DNA of 19,807 nucleotides from JANOXC01 sp031418215 (GCA_031418215.1 JANOXC010000001.1:1-19807), one strand, 5' to 3'. Shown: positions 1-8,182, counted from the first letter of the stretch. Notes: generated from the sequence alone by a model not told the origin. Numbers and translations: made by a program.

Positions 1-54
1 CTTCACTGCAACCCTTGATTATATCTACATCCTATTGTTAATAACACTAAATTA

Positions 55-175
55 GCCTGACGCGTATGCGAGTTCTCGGGATGACTTTAAATCATTCAAA
101 GAACATTCTACAAAGAAAAACCATCTTGGCTTGATAAAATATTCTCAAAAGAAGCTTATCTTTATTCATTAATCG
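55..175 (+). repeat. Dispersed intergenic element, copy 1
   Basis: This non-coding stretch aligns without gaps to 2743-2830 over its main part. The block GACTTTAAATCATTCAAA starts at 83 and the core AAAATATTCTCAAAAGA starts at 136, which is 53 bp later; copy 2 has the same 53-bp spacing. The core is followed by TATCTTTA (157-164), one base away from the Bacteroidota -7 consensus TAnnTTTG. It ends about 70 bp before the gene starting at 237, so a promoter role is possible. Seen: the repeat and spacing. Inferred: promoter function. Confidence 0.5.
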
Positions 176-236
176 AGCCATGGCATTCAATGCACCCAAG
201 TACTCGTGGCAGGTTTGAGATACAGTCTTTATAAGA

Positions 237-2027
237 ATGAATATGAAAAAGTACCGCGCCATCCACAAAAGGATTTTCTTTCTTTTCTTTTTAGTATTGT
301 CATTCCTGCTAATTACAGAATCAAACTTAAATGCACAAACAACCCGTAAGGTGTTGTTTTTAGGAAACAGTTATACCGGCGTTAATAATTTACCGCAAAT
401 CATCTATGATGTTGCCTTGTCGGTTGGAGATACATTAGTTTTTGACAGTTATACTCCCGGAGGATATCGGTTAACGGATCATGTTGCCGATGGCATCAGT
501 CAAAGTAAAATTATGGCAGGTGGCTGGGATTATGTTGTGCTGCAGGGACAAAGTCAGGAACCGGTTACACAAAGCAGCACTTTCAATAATGGCGGCTCTC
601 AATTAGATTATTTAGCAACGCAATACAACCTTTGTTCAGTAACCATGCTCTACATGACTTGGGGGAGAAAAAATGGGGATATGTCAAACTGTGCACCTTT
701 TCCGATCATGTGTACTTATGAAGGCATGGACAGTACCATAAGAAAAAGCTATTTGGATTTGGCAGCTGATATTAACGGGGAGATATCTCCTGTTTCTGTT
801 GTGTGGAAATACCTGCGACAAAATTTTCCGTCTATTGATTTGTATCAGTCTGATGAAAGTCACCCTTCCGCTGCAGGTTCCTATGCTGCTGCATGTTGTT
901 TTTATGCTAGCATTTTTAAAAAGGACCCTACTTTAATTTCTTTTGATTTTGGTTTAAGTGCAACTGATGCTGCAAACATTAGGAATGCTGCAAAAACACA
1001 GGTCTTCGATACATTAAGTTTGTGGGATTATAAACAACTCCCTGAATCCAACTTTCTATATACTATTGGTCTCGGCGTAAATGAGGTACTTTTCAGACCC
1101 ACCCTTCCTGGTACTGCGGAAACCTATCTTTGGGATTTTGGTGATGGCGACACATCCTCTTCTCCTTTCGTAACACATTCTTATTTATCAAACGGAACTT
1201 ATATAGTAACATTAACCACTACAAGTTGCGATCTGCAAGGATTACACACAAGCACTTTTGATACTGCTGTTACATTTTGTAATCATACACCAACCATATA
1301 TACTACTAATCCTGTGTTGTGCCAGAATGATACACTTTGGACACAACCGGGTGATACATATCAATGGTTTTACGATGGATTGGCTATCCCACAAACCAAC
1401 CAATACCTTCCGAATTATTATCAATATAATTACGGGTTAATGTCTGTACTTACTACGACGAATGGTTGTTCTGAGTTATCAACAGGATATTCATATTTTC
1501 CTTTATGGTCAGGCTATTACTTTGACATCTGGCCAGTTGGCGATCCTTGTCTTGGAGATACCATTCCGTTTGCCGTCTTACACATCAATGGTTTCTTATC
1601 CGGTTTTGAAACTATTCAATGGTATAAAAATGATACGCTATTACCCTTCATGACCAATGAAGACACCTTATTAATAACTGCAGGAGGAAAATATGAGTGT
1701 AAAGTAATCGATCCAAATGCTATTTGTCCTTTAGACACCACATCTTACAGTTTCCAATTTAATTGCGGAACAGTTGGTGTTGACGATGACATTCAGGATT
1801 TATTTTGGAGTTTGTTTCCAAACCCTGCATCGGAGATCACTACAATTAAATTCACCAACATAATAATAAATGAAGAGTTGCAAATTTATAATATACTTGG
1901 GCGCTTAACAAAAGTGATACAAGCATCAGAAACAACAGCTATTAATATTTCAGATTTACCAAGTGGGCTCTACTTTATTCGATTAATAAACAACAAACAG
2001 CCTCCGTTAAAATTCATTAAACTGTAG
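237..2027 (+). CDS. Secreted SGNH-like hydrolase with PKD domain and T9SS type A sorting domain
   Basis: 596 residues. A signal peptide (hydrophobic residues about 13-27, likely cleaved near NA|QTT at 33-34) is followed by an SGNH/GDSL-like fold: GNSYT at 43-47 offers the nucleophile Ser45, VVLQGQSQEP is a conserved block, and D206-E-S-H209 just before P210 fits the C-terminal catalytic Asp/His block. A PKD domain follows, with the signature WDFGDG at 299-304. The C-terminus, from FPNP at 527-530 to SGLYFIRL, is a type A T9SS sorting domain, so the protein should cross the outer membrane and be surface-attached or released. The substrate is unknown; SGNH enzymes of this kind act as esterases or carbohydrate deacetylases. 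The region between PKD and tail looks Ig-like. ATG at 243 (MKKYRA) is an equally plausible start. No operon partner: 89 bp separate it from the next gene. Confidence 0.85.
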   Translation: MNMKKYRAIHKRIFFLFFLVLSFLLITESNLNAQTTRKVLFLGNSYTGVNNLPQIIYDVALSVGDTLVFDSYTPGGYRLTDHVADGISQSKIMAGGWDYVVLQGQSQEPVTQSSTFNNGGSQLDYLATQYNLCSVTMLYMTWGRKNGDMSNCAPFPIMCTYEGMDSTIRKSYLDLAADINGEISPVSVVWKYLRQNFPSIDLYQSDESHPSAAGSYAAACCFYASIFKKDPTLISFDFGLSATDAANIRNAAKTQVFDTLSLWDYKQLPESNFLYTIGLGVNEVLFRPTLPGTAETYLWDFGDGDTSSSPFVTHSYLSNGTYIVTLTTTSCDLQGLHTSTFDTAVTFCNHTPTIYTTNPVLCQNDTLWTQPGDTYQWFYDGLAIPQTNQYLPNYYQYNYGLMSVLTTTNGCSELSTGYSYFPLWSGYYFDIWPVGDPCLGDTIPFAVLHINGFLSGFETIQWYKNDTLLPFMTNEDTLLITAGGKYECKVIDPNAICPLDTTSYSFQFNCGTVGVDDDIQDLFWSLFPNPASEITTIKFTNIIINEELQIYNILGRLTKVIQASETTAINISDLPSGLYFIRLINNKQPPLKFIKL

Positions 2028-2028
2028 A

Positions 2029-2044
2029 ATATATATATATATAT
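2029..2044. repeat. (AT)8 dinucleotide run
   Basis: Eight uninterrupted AT units begin two bases after the TAG stop of the SGNH-like gene. Such a run can change length by slippage and is self-complementary, but there is no GC stem to make it a convincing terminator. Confidence 0.8.
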
Positions 2045-2116
2045 CGAATTCATGTAAAGGTAAACGATCATTGCCTGATATAATATTCTCCTATGGAAAT
2101 TATTAATCATAATAAA

Positions 2117-2644
2117 ATGAAAAAGAAACTAATCTTCACATTGACCTTAGTCGCAACATTCGGACTTGGTTTCGCTTTTAAGTCATTCATCACTAAAGTA
2201 ACTGACGACAAGCCCTCAATGAAAAAAGTAACAGGCTTAGGCGGCATCTTTTTCAAATGTAAGAGCCCCTCCAAAATGAGAGAATGGTACCAGGTACATC
2301 TTGGATTGAATACGAACCAATACGGTGCTGTTTTTGAATGGAGGCAAGGCGCTGATACCACTAAAAAAGGATTTACCCAATGGAGTCCATTCAAGGAAAC
2401 AACGAAATACTTTGAACCGTCAACAAAAGATTTTATGATTAATTACAGAGTAGCGGACTTAGAAGGACTTGTTGCAGCGTTCAAAAGAGATAGTGTAATG
2501 ATAACTGACACTATTCAAACATTTGATTACGGAAAGTTTGTTCATATCCTTGATATAGAAGGTAACAAAATTGAATTATGGGAACCCAACGATTTAGTAT
2601 ATGAAAAGATGGGTGAGCAAATGGGAAGTAAGACTACAAAGTGA
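2117..2644 (+). CDS. Exported or membrane-anchored VOC (glyoxalase-fold) protein
   Basis: 175 residues from ATG 2117 (MKKKLIF); ATG 2093 in the same frame would add eight polar residues before the signal sequence, so 2117 is preferred. Residues about 1-22 are a signal peptide or membrane anchor without a lipobox Cys. Residues about 35-155 match the vicinal oxygen chelate fold: GLGGIFFKCK opens beta-1, then REWYQVHLGL, FMINYRVADLE starts the second module, and GNKIELWEP closes it with a Glu at the usual last metal-ligand position. The first ligand position, His in glyoxalase I, is Gly here, so canonical four-ligand metal binding is unlikely. Most relatives of this GGIFFK type are cytoplasmic, so the export signal is unusual. 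Substrate unknown. It has no close neighbours on either side. Confidence 0.8.
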   Translation: MKKKLIFTLTLVATFGLGFAFKSFITKVTDDKPSMKKVTGLGGIFFKCKSPSKMREWYQVHLGLNTNQYGAVFEWRQGADTTKKGFTQWSPFKETTKYFEPSTKDFMINYRVADLEGLVAAFKRDSVMITDTIQTFDYGKFVHILDIEGNKIELWEPNDLVYEKMGEQMGSKTTK

Positions 2645-2685
2645 GTAGGAAGTAGTAGTAGCAGTAGGCAGTAGCAGTAGCAGTT
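2645..2685 (+). repeat. AGTAG/CAGTAGG simple-sequence repeat after a stop codon
   Basis: A degenerate tandem run of AGTAG and CAGTAG units begins directly after the TGA stop of the VOC gene and contains CAGTAGGCAGTAG at 2662-2674. The same 13-mer recurs at 6732-6744, also just after a stop codon. Confidence 0.7.
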
Positions 2686-2715
2686 TTAGTTTTAGTAAAA
2701 AATAAGAAAATTTCA

Positions 2716-2835
2716 CCCTCTGGCGCAATACTTCAATCTTGAGACTTTAATTCATTCAAAAGACATCTTGAAAAGTAAAACAGTTCTCGTCTATTAAAAT
2801 ATTCTCAAAAGATAACTATATTTAATATTGAACCG
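2716..2835 (+). repeat. Dispersed intergenic element, copy 2
   Basis: This second copy has GACTTTAATTCATTCAAAA at 2743 and AAAATATTCTCAAAAGA at 2796, the same 53-bp spacing as copy 1. The core is followed by TATATTTA at 2817-2824, again one base from TAnnTTTG. It lies about 270 bp before the preferred start of the serine hydrolase gene. It occupies part of the 450-bp spacer between the VOC and hydrolase genes, which otherwise holds only the AGTAG run and the inverted repeat at 2887-2990. Confidence 0.5.
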
Positions 2836-2886
2836 CACTACTAATTTTACGGCATAACATTAACAATCCCAATCCCCCGGTTGTCC

Positions 2887-2990
2887 TTCAGGAGGAATCT
2901 ATTTAAATCCCCCCTTAATGTTTAAATAATAAATAAAATCTGATGCCCGCCAAAAACTTTCAGGCAAGTTGCAAATAGTTTCCTCCTGAA
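2887..2990. repeat. 11-bp perfect inverted repeat bounding 82 bp
   Basis: TTCAGGAGGAA at 2887-2897 is the exact reverse complement of TTCCTCCTGAA at 2980-2990. The arms enclose 82 bp with no reading frame. It could be a small non-autonomous mobile-element remnant or an RNA structure in the leader of the downstream hydrolase gene. No target-site duplication is visible at the outer edges. Confidence 0.45.
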
Positions 2991-3094
2991 TGACAAAGGA
3001 GCAAACAATGCAGATAGTGGATCATAAAGAGGTAGCATATTTGATTGCATTACATTTGCTGCTGCAAACAATATTATCGTCAACAACTAAAATC

Positions 3095-4567
3095 ATGAAT
3101 CAACATTCAAGTTATGGCATCACAAGAATAAGGATGATTGGACTCTTCATCTTCTTCTTAACACCTAATCTTTCCTTCGGACAAAACAAAACAGCACAAC
3201 TTGATGAATTGATAGGCAAGTACACCGAATACGACCAATTTAACGGTTCTGTTTTGGTAGCGGAACACGGTAAAATAATTTATAAGAAGGGCTTTGGTCT
3301 GGCGAATATGGAATGGAATATTTCAAATCAATCGGACACTAAACACCGGCTGGGGTCCATCACCAAACAATTTACTTCCATGTTGATCATGCAATTAGTT
3401 CAACAAGGAAAATTAAAATTAGCTATTCCCATTTCCACTTACCTTCCTGATTACCCAAAAGCAAATGGAGATAAAATTACCATTCATCATTTATTAACGC
3501 ACACTTCAGGGATTCCAAACTACACTGATTTTCCTCACTTCTTTAAAGTCAAAGGCCGTAATCCCTATAGCCCTTCGGAGTTTATTAGATATTTCGCTGA
3601 CTCAACACTGGAATTCAAGCCGGGAGAAAAATTTGCTTACAGTAATTCAGGATATTTTGTATTGGGTGTCATCATCGAAAAAGTAACCGGTAAATCGTAT
3701 CAACAAGTACTGCAGGAAAATATTCTGACTCCACTCAAGATGAACAATACTGGATTTGATCATCATGAAACGATATTGATGAAAAGAGCTTCAGGATATG
3801 AAAAAAAGGGAAGCGATTATATTAATGCAGACTATTTGGATATGTCAATTCCGTATGCTGCCGGATCATTGTATTCCACTGTTGAAGATTTATATCTATG
3901 GGATCAGGCCTTATATACCAACCAGCTCCTTCAAAAACAATATATGGATTTGTTATTTACTAAACATATTTCGGACGATGGAGGTTTTTATGGCTACGGT
4001 TGGGGCATTGGAACATCACGAATCGGGAACACAAAAGACAGTGTTGCAATTATAACTCATAACGGTGGCATCAATGGATTTAATACGCTGATTGCCCGGG
4101 TTCCGTCTGACAAGAACCTCATCGTTTTATTAAATAATACGGGTGGGGCGCCATTGAATAAAATGAGTACTGCAATTATGGGAATCTTATATGGCAAAAC
4201 TTATAATATGCCTAAAAAATCTTTAGCGAATTTATTGCTGAAGGAAATGAAAGAAAATGGCATTTCATCAGGTCTTGAGCAATACAGTAAATTAAAAAAA
4301 TCTGAAATCTATACAGTTGATGAAAGTGAAATGAACAGTGCAGGATACCAATTATTACAATCAGGTAAAGTGAAAGAAGCTATAGAATTGTTCAAGATCA
4401 ATGTTGAGGCATTCCCTAAATCAGGAAATGTTTATGATAGTTTAGGCGAAGCATATTTAAAAGATGGCAACAAAGAATTGGCTATTGTAAATTATAAAAA
4501 ATCAGTAGAGTTAGATCCGCGGAATGATAATGGGATTAAGGTTTTGCAGACGCTGCAGACTAACTAA
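3095..4567 (+). CDS. Exported beta-lactamase-fold serine hydrolase (class C/DD-peptidase type) with TPR tail
   Basis: 490 residues from ATG 3095. An in-frame ATG at 2990 would add 35 residues and bury the signal peptide; from 3095 the hydrophobic stretch MIGLFIFFLT and a cleavage site near FG|QN lie at the expected depth. The penicillin-binding motifs are present in order: S88-I-T-K91 (SxxK, nucleophile and base), Y182-S-N184 (YxN) and H322-N-G-G (in place of KTG, as in class C and D-Ala-D-Ala esterase-like members). The fold therefore supports an acyl-serine hydrolase acting in the periplasm or outside, on peptidoglycan peptides, D-amino-acid peptides or esters; true beta-lactamase activity cannot be deduced. 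Residues about 415-480 form about two TPR helices pairs (AIELFKINVEAFP, then SLGEAYLKDGNKELAIVNY), a fusion common in Bacteroidota members of this family. It stands alone, with no operon partner. Confidence 0.88.
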   Translation: MNQHSSYGITRIRMIGLFIFFLTPNLSFGQNKTAQLDELIGKYTEYDQFNGSVLVAEHGKIIYKKGFGLANMEWNISNQSDTKHRLGSITKQFTSMLIMQLVQQGKLKLAIPISTYLPDYPKANGDKITIHHLLTHTSGIPNYTDFPHFFKVKGRNPYSPSEFIRYFADSTLEFKPGEKFAYSNSGYFVLGVIIEKVTGKSYQQVLQENILTPLKMNNTGFDHHETILMKRASGYEKKGSDYINADYLDMSIPYAAGSLYSTVEDLYLWDQALYTNQLLQKQYMDLLFTKHISDDGGFYGYGWGIGTSRIGNTKDSVAIITHNGGINGFNTLIARVPSDKNLIVLLNNTGGAPLNKMSTAIMGILYGKTYNMPKKSLANLLLKEMKENGISSGLEQYSKLKKSEIYTVDESEMNSAGYQLLQSGKVKEAIELFKINVEAFPKSGNVYDSLGEAYLKDGNKELAIVNYKKSVELDPRNDNGIKVLQTLQTN

Positions 4568-4584
4568 TCGAAAATAAATTAGTT
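4562..4584 (+). terminator. Weak AT-rich hairpin at the end of the hydrolase gene
   Basis: AACTAAT (4562-4568) pairs perfectly with ATTAGTT (4578-4584) across a 9-nt loop and includes the TAA stop. The stem has only one G/C pair and no T-run follows, so it is a poor intrinsic terminator at best. Confidence 0.2.
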
Positions 4585-4671
4585 GCCTGTTCTTGATTAG
4601 TTAAATAAAATAATTTCTTAACTTCACTACTTGGATCAATATTAATAATAACTGGAAGTAAAATTTCACTT

Positions 4672-6165
4672 ATGAAAAAAACACTTTCAATAGTTCTCTG
4701 TTTGTTTATTAATTATATATACGCACAAAGTCCTGGAGATTTAGACAGTGCTTTCGGTATTAATGGAAAAGTAATGACTGTTTTTGGAAATGGCTCAATC
4801 TGCTATAGCAATCTAATCCAAAATGACGGAAAAATGTTAGCTGCAGGTGTTGTTTCCCAGACCGCAACAGGTAATGATTTCTCGGTAGTCCGATATAATA
4901 CTGATGGGTCGCTGGATACCACTTTTGGCACAACTGGAATAGTAACAACAGATATTGCCTTAAGCAACGAGTACGCTAATTCAATGGTATTACAGACTGA
5001 TGGAAAAATTCTATTGTGCGGTATTGTGTCAGGATCAGGAAACAGCAATCTGGCACTTATCAGGTATGAACCAGATGGATCATTGGATAGCACATTTGGA
5101 ACTGGAGGTATCGTAATCATCCTTGAACCTGGCGGGTTTATATCTTATAATATAAATGCAATCGCACTTCAAAATGATGGAAATATTATTATTGGTGGTT
5201 CTCATGGTTTTGGTCTTAACAGCGACATCATACTTTTTAGATTAAAAAGCAATGGCGTTTGCGATACAACTTTCGATCATGATGGTATTGTGACGTTACA
5301 AATTGTTCCTGATTTAAATGTTGCTGCTTCTGTTATTGTTCAACCCGATGGGAAAATTGTGGTAGCAGGATATACATTGAATGATATTGCCGTAGTTCGA
5401 TATAATCCAAATGGCGCATTGGATACTACTTTTGGGGCTGGCGGCATTGTAATAACACCTAATGGTTTGGCAAGAAGTGTTTTTTTACAACCCGACGATA
5501 AAATAGTTGTTACAGGACATACAGCAGGATTTAACATGTGCATCGTTCGTTATAACAGCGACGGTTCTCTGGATACAGGATTTGGCAATAGCGGCATCTC
5601 AACCACCTTTTTTGGCTCAGCATCATCAGATGCCTGTAAATCTATCATAATGTCAAATGGTAAAATTGTAACAGCAGGTACTTATCATTTTCCGGGAAGC
5701 GATAGAGATTTTTTGTTATCATGCCATAATTCAAATGGCTTTTTAGACAGTACATTTGGGATTAATGGTTTTGTAACAACTGACTTTAACGGTTATCATG
5801 ACGGACCTGGATCACTCGTCTCGCAACAAGATGGTAAAATTGTTTTGTCAGGCTATTACAGCAACAGTTCAAATTCTTATTTTGCATCAGCTCGGTATCT
5901 TCCGGTTAATACCACAGGTATTCAGAACATAAGAAACAAGAATTCCCCGCTGCTCATTTTTCCAAATCCTTGCCATCATTTGATCAAGCTAAATGTAAAT
6001 TATGGAGCTACTGTTGTTATTTTGAATTTGTTTGGTGAAATTGTTTTGCAATTACCTTATTCAAATATTAACAGAGAAAATGTAGAACTGGACGTTTCGT
6101 TACTTTCATCTGGTATTTATTTTATTAATGTGGGAAATAAAGTGGGTAAATTTGTAAAAGAGTAA
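4672..6165 (+). CDS. Secreted delta-60 repeat protein with T9SS type A sorting domain
   Basis: 497 residues. A short signal peptide (MKKTLSIVLCLFINYIYAQ, cleaved around residue 18-19) precedes seven delta-60 repeats, each marked by a variant of G-x-LD-x-x-FG-x-x-G-x-V: they occur near residues 23, 81, 138, 195, 250, 300 and 358, so the period is 50-60 residues. Each repeat also carries a Q-x-DGKI-x-x-x-G strand, which fits a beta-propeller-like repeat fold. The tail after about residue 429 (FPNPCHH to SSGIYFINVGNK) is a type A T9SS sorting domain. The family is extracellular or surface-bound; no enzymatic motif is visible and the binding partner is unknown. The gene is flanked by spacers of 104 bp upstream and about 250-300 bp downstream, so it is probably monocistronic. 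Confidence 0.87.
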   Translation: MKKTLSIVLCLFINYIYAQSPGDLDSAFGINGKVMTVFGNGSICYSNLIQNDGKMLAAGVVSQTATGNDFSVVRYNTDGSLDTTFGTTGIVTTDIALSNEYANSMVLQTDGKILLCGIVSGSGNSNLALIRYEPDGSLDSTFGTGGIVIILEPGGFISYNINAIALQNDGNIIIGGSHGFGLNSDIILFRLKSNGVCDTTFDHDGIVTLQIVPDLNVAASVIVQPDGKIVVAGYTLNDIAVVRYNPNGALDTTFGAGGIVITPNGLARSVFLQPDDKIVVTGHTAGFNMCIVRYNSDGSLDTGFGNSGISTTFFGSASSDACKSIIMSNGKIVTAGTYHFPGSDRDFLLSCHNSNGFLDSTFGINGFVTTDFNGYHDGPGSLVSQQDGKIVLSGYYSNSSNSYFASARYLPVNTTGIQNIRNKNSPLLIFPNPCHHLIKLNVNYGATVVILNLFGEIVLQLPYSNINRENVELDVSLLSSGIYFINVGNKVGKFVKE

Positions 6166-6413
6166 AACTGGATGCATTCATTAAAAATGTTTTATGATCC
6201 GGTATCATGTGTCTCGTGCAATACATCAGCATTTGAATTTTAAATCAATTATGGTATCAACACAATGCAATGAAATGTAAATAATAGAATACTTTAAACA
6301 CTTGATTAAATCCATTTCAGATAACCATTATTTAAAATTTACAATAGATCCCACGTCAAAGAATCAGTCCAAACCCGGTTTGCTGTTCACATTCTTGAGA
6401 GCACTTTTTTTTC

Positions 6414-6718
6414 ATGCCAAAAGCAAACCCTGATTTTGATAGTTTAATAAGTGATTTTGCACATGGCAATTGGAAATTGATGCTGATGAATTAATTCCCA
6501 TCAGGGAAATCAGACTGGATTCAAACAGCCTTGTCATCCTCATCATGTCCCGGCGAGTGTATTATGGTTACTGGATTGACAACACTGCAACATTGGATTA
6601 TTTTAAAAAGCATTTTAAGTCGGATGTGATCAGTCAGGAAGCGTTAGATAAAAACCGAAAGAGTTATGCTGTTGGTCAGGAGTATTCAAGAGTTATTAGT
6701 AGGGGATTTGGAGTATAA
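6414..6718 (+). pseudogene. Short hypothetical gene, possibly frameshifted
   Basis: Two overlapping frames look like one protein. ATG 6414 opens MPKANPDFDSLISDFAHGNW and stops at TAA 6492-6494. The -1/+2 frame, open from 6455 and with a possible TTG start at 6470, continues with WQLEIDADELIPI and ends at 6718 after about 82 residues with no ATG near its start. The second part is polar and charged with an aromatic centre (RRVYYGYWIDN), consistent with a real soluble domain. A single-base indel near 6455-6475 would join them into a protein of about 100 residues. The family is not recognised. If there is no frameshift, the gene would be an 82-residue TTG-start ORF (6470-6718). Low confidence either way. 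Confidence 0.35.
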
Positions 6719-7251
6719 ATTAAAAGCAAACAGTAGGCAGTAGACATTTTTAATAAAATTTGAAAGTTTTATCCCACAAAATGAACCCTTGTGACAAAAA
6801 CATACAATTATCGACAATTAGCAGATTATATTTTAAATAATTTTTCTTCTTCAAAAATCAATCTCAGCCGAGTCCAGCTTGAATTATTCGTGTTTTGCAG
6901 ACATCTTTCGCCCGTTTGCATAACACATTCTTTAAAGCCAAAACAATAAAATACCTTTACCATTTATTACTGATTATATCTAAAATCATGAAAAAGTAAT
7001 TTACGGATATCATGTCAAGAAATAATATCGGTATCTGACAAAACATTCTCAAAAGAAAATTATATTTGTTCATTAGCTGAACTATTGGTTTCAAGTAACA
7101 AGACTACTTTGCCAAAGAGACTTTTAATTATTCATTGCAATATAATTTAATAATAAAAAAAGTGGTGGCACTTCGACTTACAAAGTGCGTATCCATAACA
7201 ATTGTAAGATAGTTATCTTCTCTTTTAAATAAATACTCTACTTAACTAAAA
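6719..7251. other. 533-bp spacer without a convincing gene
   Basis: It contains CAGTAGGCAGTAG at 6732-6744 shortly after the preceding stop codon, and the third copy of the dispersed element at 7031-7085. The rest is AT-rich. Only a 45-codon minus-strand frame (6826-6963) was seen, which is not supported as a gene. Confidence 0.6.
7031..7085 (+). repeat. Dispersed intergenic element, copy 3 (core half)
   Basis: AAAACATTCTCAAAAGA begins at 7040 and aligns gap-free with the cores at 136 and 2796, including flanking positions. It runs into TATATTTG at 7061-7068, an exact match to the Bacteroidota -7 box TAnnTTTG, and then TTCATTA as in copy 1. The 5' half of the element seen in copies 1 and 2 is not clearly retained. 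It lies about 185 bp before the exported hypothetical gene. No clean TTTG -33 box is visible at the standard spacing. Confidence 0.5.
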
Positions 7252-7941
7252 ATGACAATTTCAAAGCCATTTTTTATTGTCATATTAATATTATGGGCAA
7301 CTACATCATTATTTTCACAAGGTCAAATGTGCCCAGGAAAATTACTTGCTAAAAATGAAATATCTCATTTTCTCAATGATTCTTTAAAAAGTGCATTTGA
7401 CTTAGAGAAGCCTATTTACAAAATCTACGAATATTCGGACAAATCAGGAGATTATCTCACCATATTGAATGAAATAAAAGGACCCTATACGTTGCAAAAT
7501 AATGACACAACAAACATTAAAGCGACCGCAATAAATTTTAAAATAGAAGGCAGCAGTATCACAAAAATGTGGAATTTTGAGAGGGAGGCGTTACCAGACT
7601 TCATAGTTGGAGTACAAGATATAAATTTTTTAGACGATTATATTGAATTGAAGGACATCGACAATGACACAATCGTTGAGCAAATAATCGTTTACCAAAC
7701 ACTTACCATATTGGGGTTATTCATCATTTATAAAAATCAAATGATTTCAATTGAAAATCATTTTAAGGGCTTTGATGTAAAAACGTTTCGGGTTGACAAA
7801 AGTTTTTACGAACTACCCCCAATAATTAAAAGTTATATTGAGCGCAAGCTTTATTCGATGGAACTATCCCTAAATATTGCATTGCCAAATGGATGGCTGA
7901 AAAAAATGAAAAAACAGAAAACATTAATCCGCGTAAAATAA
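7252..7941 (+). CDS. Exported hypothetical protein, possibly M949_RS01915-like
   Basis: 229 residues. Residues about 6-21 are hydrophobic and followed by SQGQ, a signal peptide; the nearby Cys (QMCPG) has no lipobox around it. The mature part is mixed alpha/beta and strongly charged. The segment YIELKDIDNDTIVEQIIVY (about residues 126-144) recalls the calcium-loop-like D-x-D-x-D signature followed by a beta strand that is common in periplasmic Bacteroidota proteins such as the M949_RS01915 family; this assignment rests on one motif and is tentative. The C-terminus is basic (KKMKKQKTLIRVK). No catalytic motif is seen. It is isolated: 533 bp upstream and 241 bp downstream are free of genes. The upstream dispersed element may provide its promoter. 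Confidence 0.7.
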   Translation: MTISKPFFIVILILWATTSLFSQGQMCPGKLLAKNEISHFLNDSLKSAFDLEKPIYKIYEYSDKSGDYLTILNEIKGPYTLQNNDTTNIKATAINFKIEGSSITKMWNFEREALPDFIVGVQDINFLDDYIELKDIDNDTIVEQIIVYQTLTILGLFIIYKNQMISIENHFKGFDVKTFRVDKSFYELPPIIKSYIERKLYSMELSLNIALPNGWLKKMKKQKTLIRVK

Positions 7942-7943
7942 AT

Positions 7944-7950
7944 CAGTAGG
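7944..7950 (+). repeat. CAGTAGG motif after a stop codon
   Basis: A single CAGTAGG begins three bases after the TAA of the preceding gene, the third case in this window of this 7-mer directly following a coding end. Confidence 0.35.
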
Positions 7951-8067
7951 TACACTGGAAAATGCGCCCTGTCTGGCGTATCCTGATAGTTATAGATCCG
8001 TCACTTTGAGCTAAGCTGTCCGTGTCTATGAGTGGCTATAACGAAAATGGCACAATTCCAACATTCG

Positions 8068-8081
8068 TGTAACAGCCAAAG
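8068..8081 (+). repeat. 14-bp direct repeat, left copy
   Basis: TGTAACAGCCAAAG is identical to 8526-8539. The two copies are 458 bp apart and bracket the small membrane protein gene; the right copy overlaps that gene's stop codon. Confidence 0.6.
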
Positions 8082-8182
8082 CCATCCAAAATGCAGGATG
8101 AGCCAATTTATGGATAAAGAAAGTCATAGTAAGTAAGAAGAAAAGTTAAATTAATACGACTTTAAGAGACCTAACATCACAT

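Noticed and set aside
3798..4055. Overlapping 85-codon plus-strand frame inside the serine hydrolase gene
   Set aside because: It is an alternative frame of a gene with clear motifs and has no features of its own.
6826..6963. 45-codon minus-strand frame in the long spacer (contains SSWTRLRLIFEEEKLF)
   Set aside because: It has some protein-like composition, but is short, has no recognised family and no context; chance or a gene remnant cannot be excluded.
8030..8100. Integron attC site next to the small membrane protein gene
   Set aside because: The direct repeat suggested a cassette, but no paired RYYYAAC and GTTRRRY core sites or attC-like fold could be found, and no integrase is in the window.
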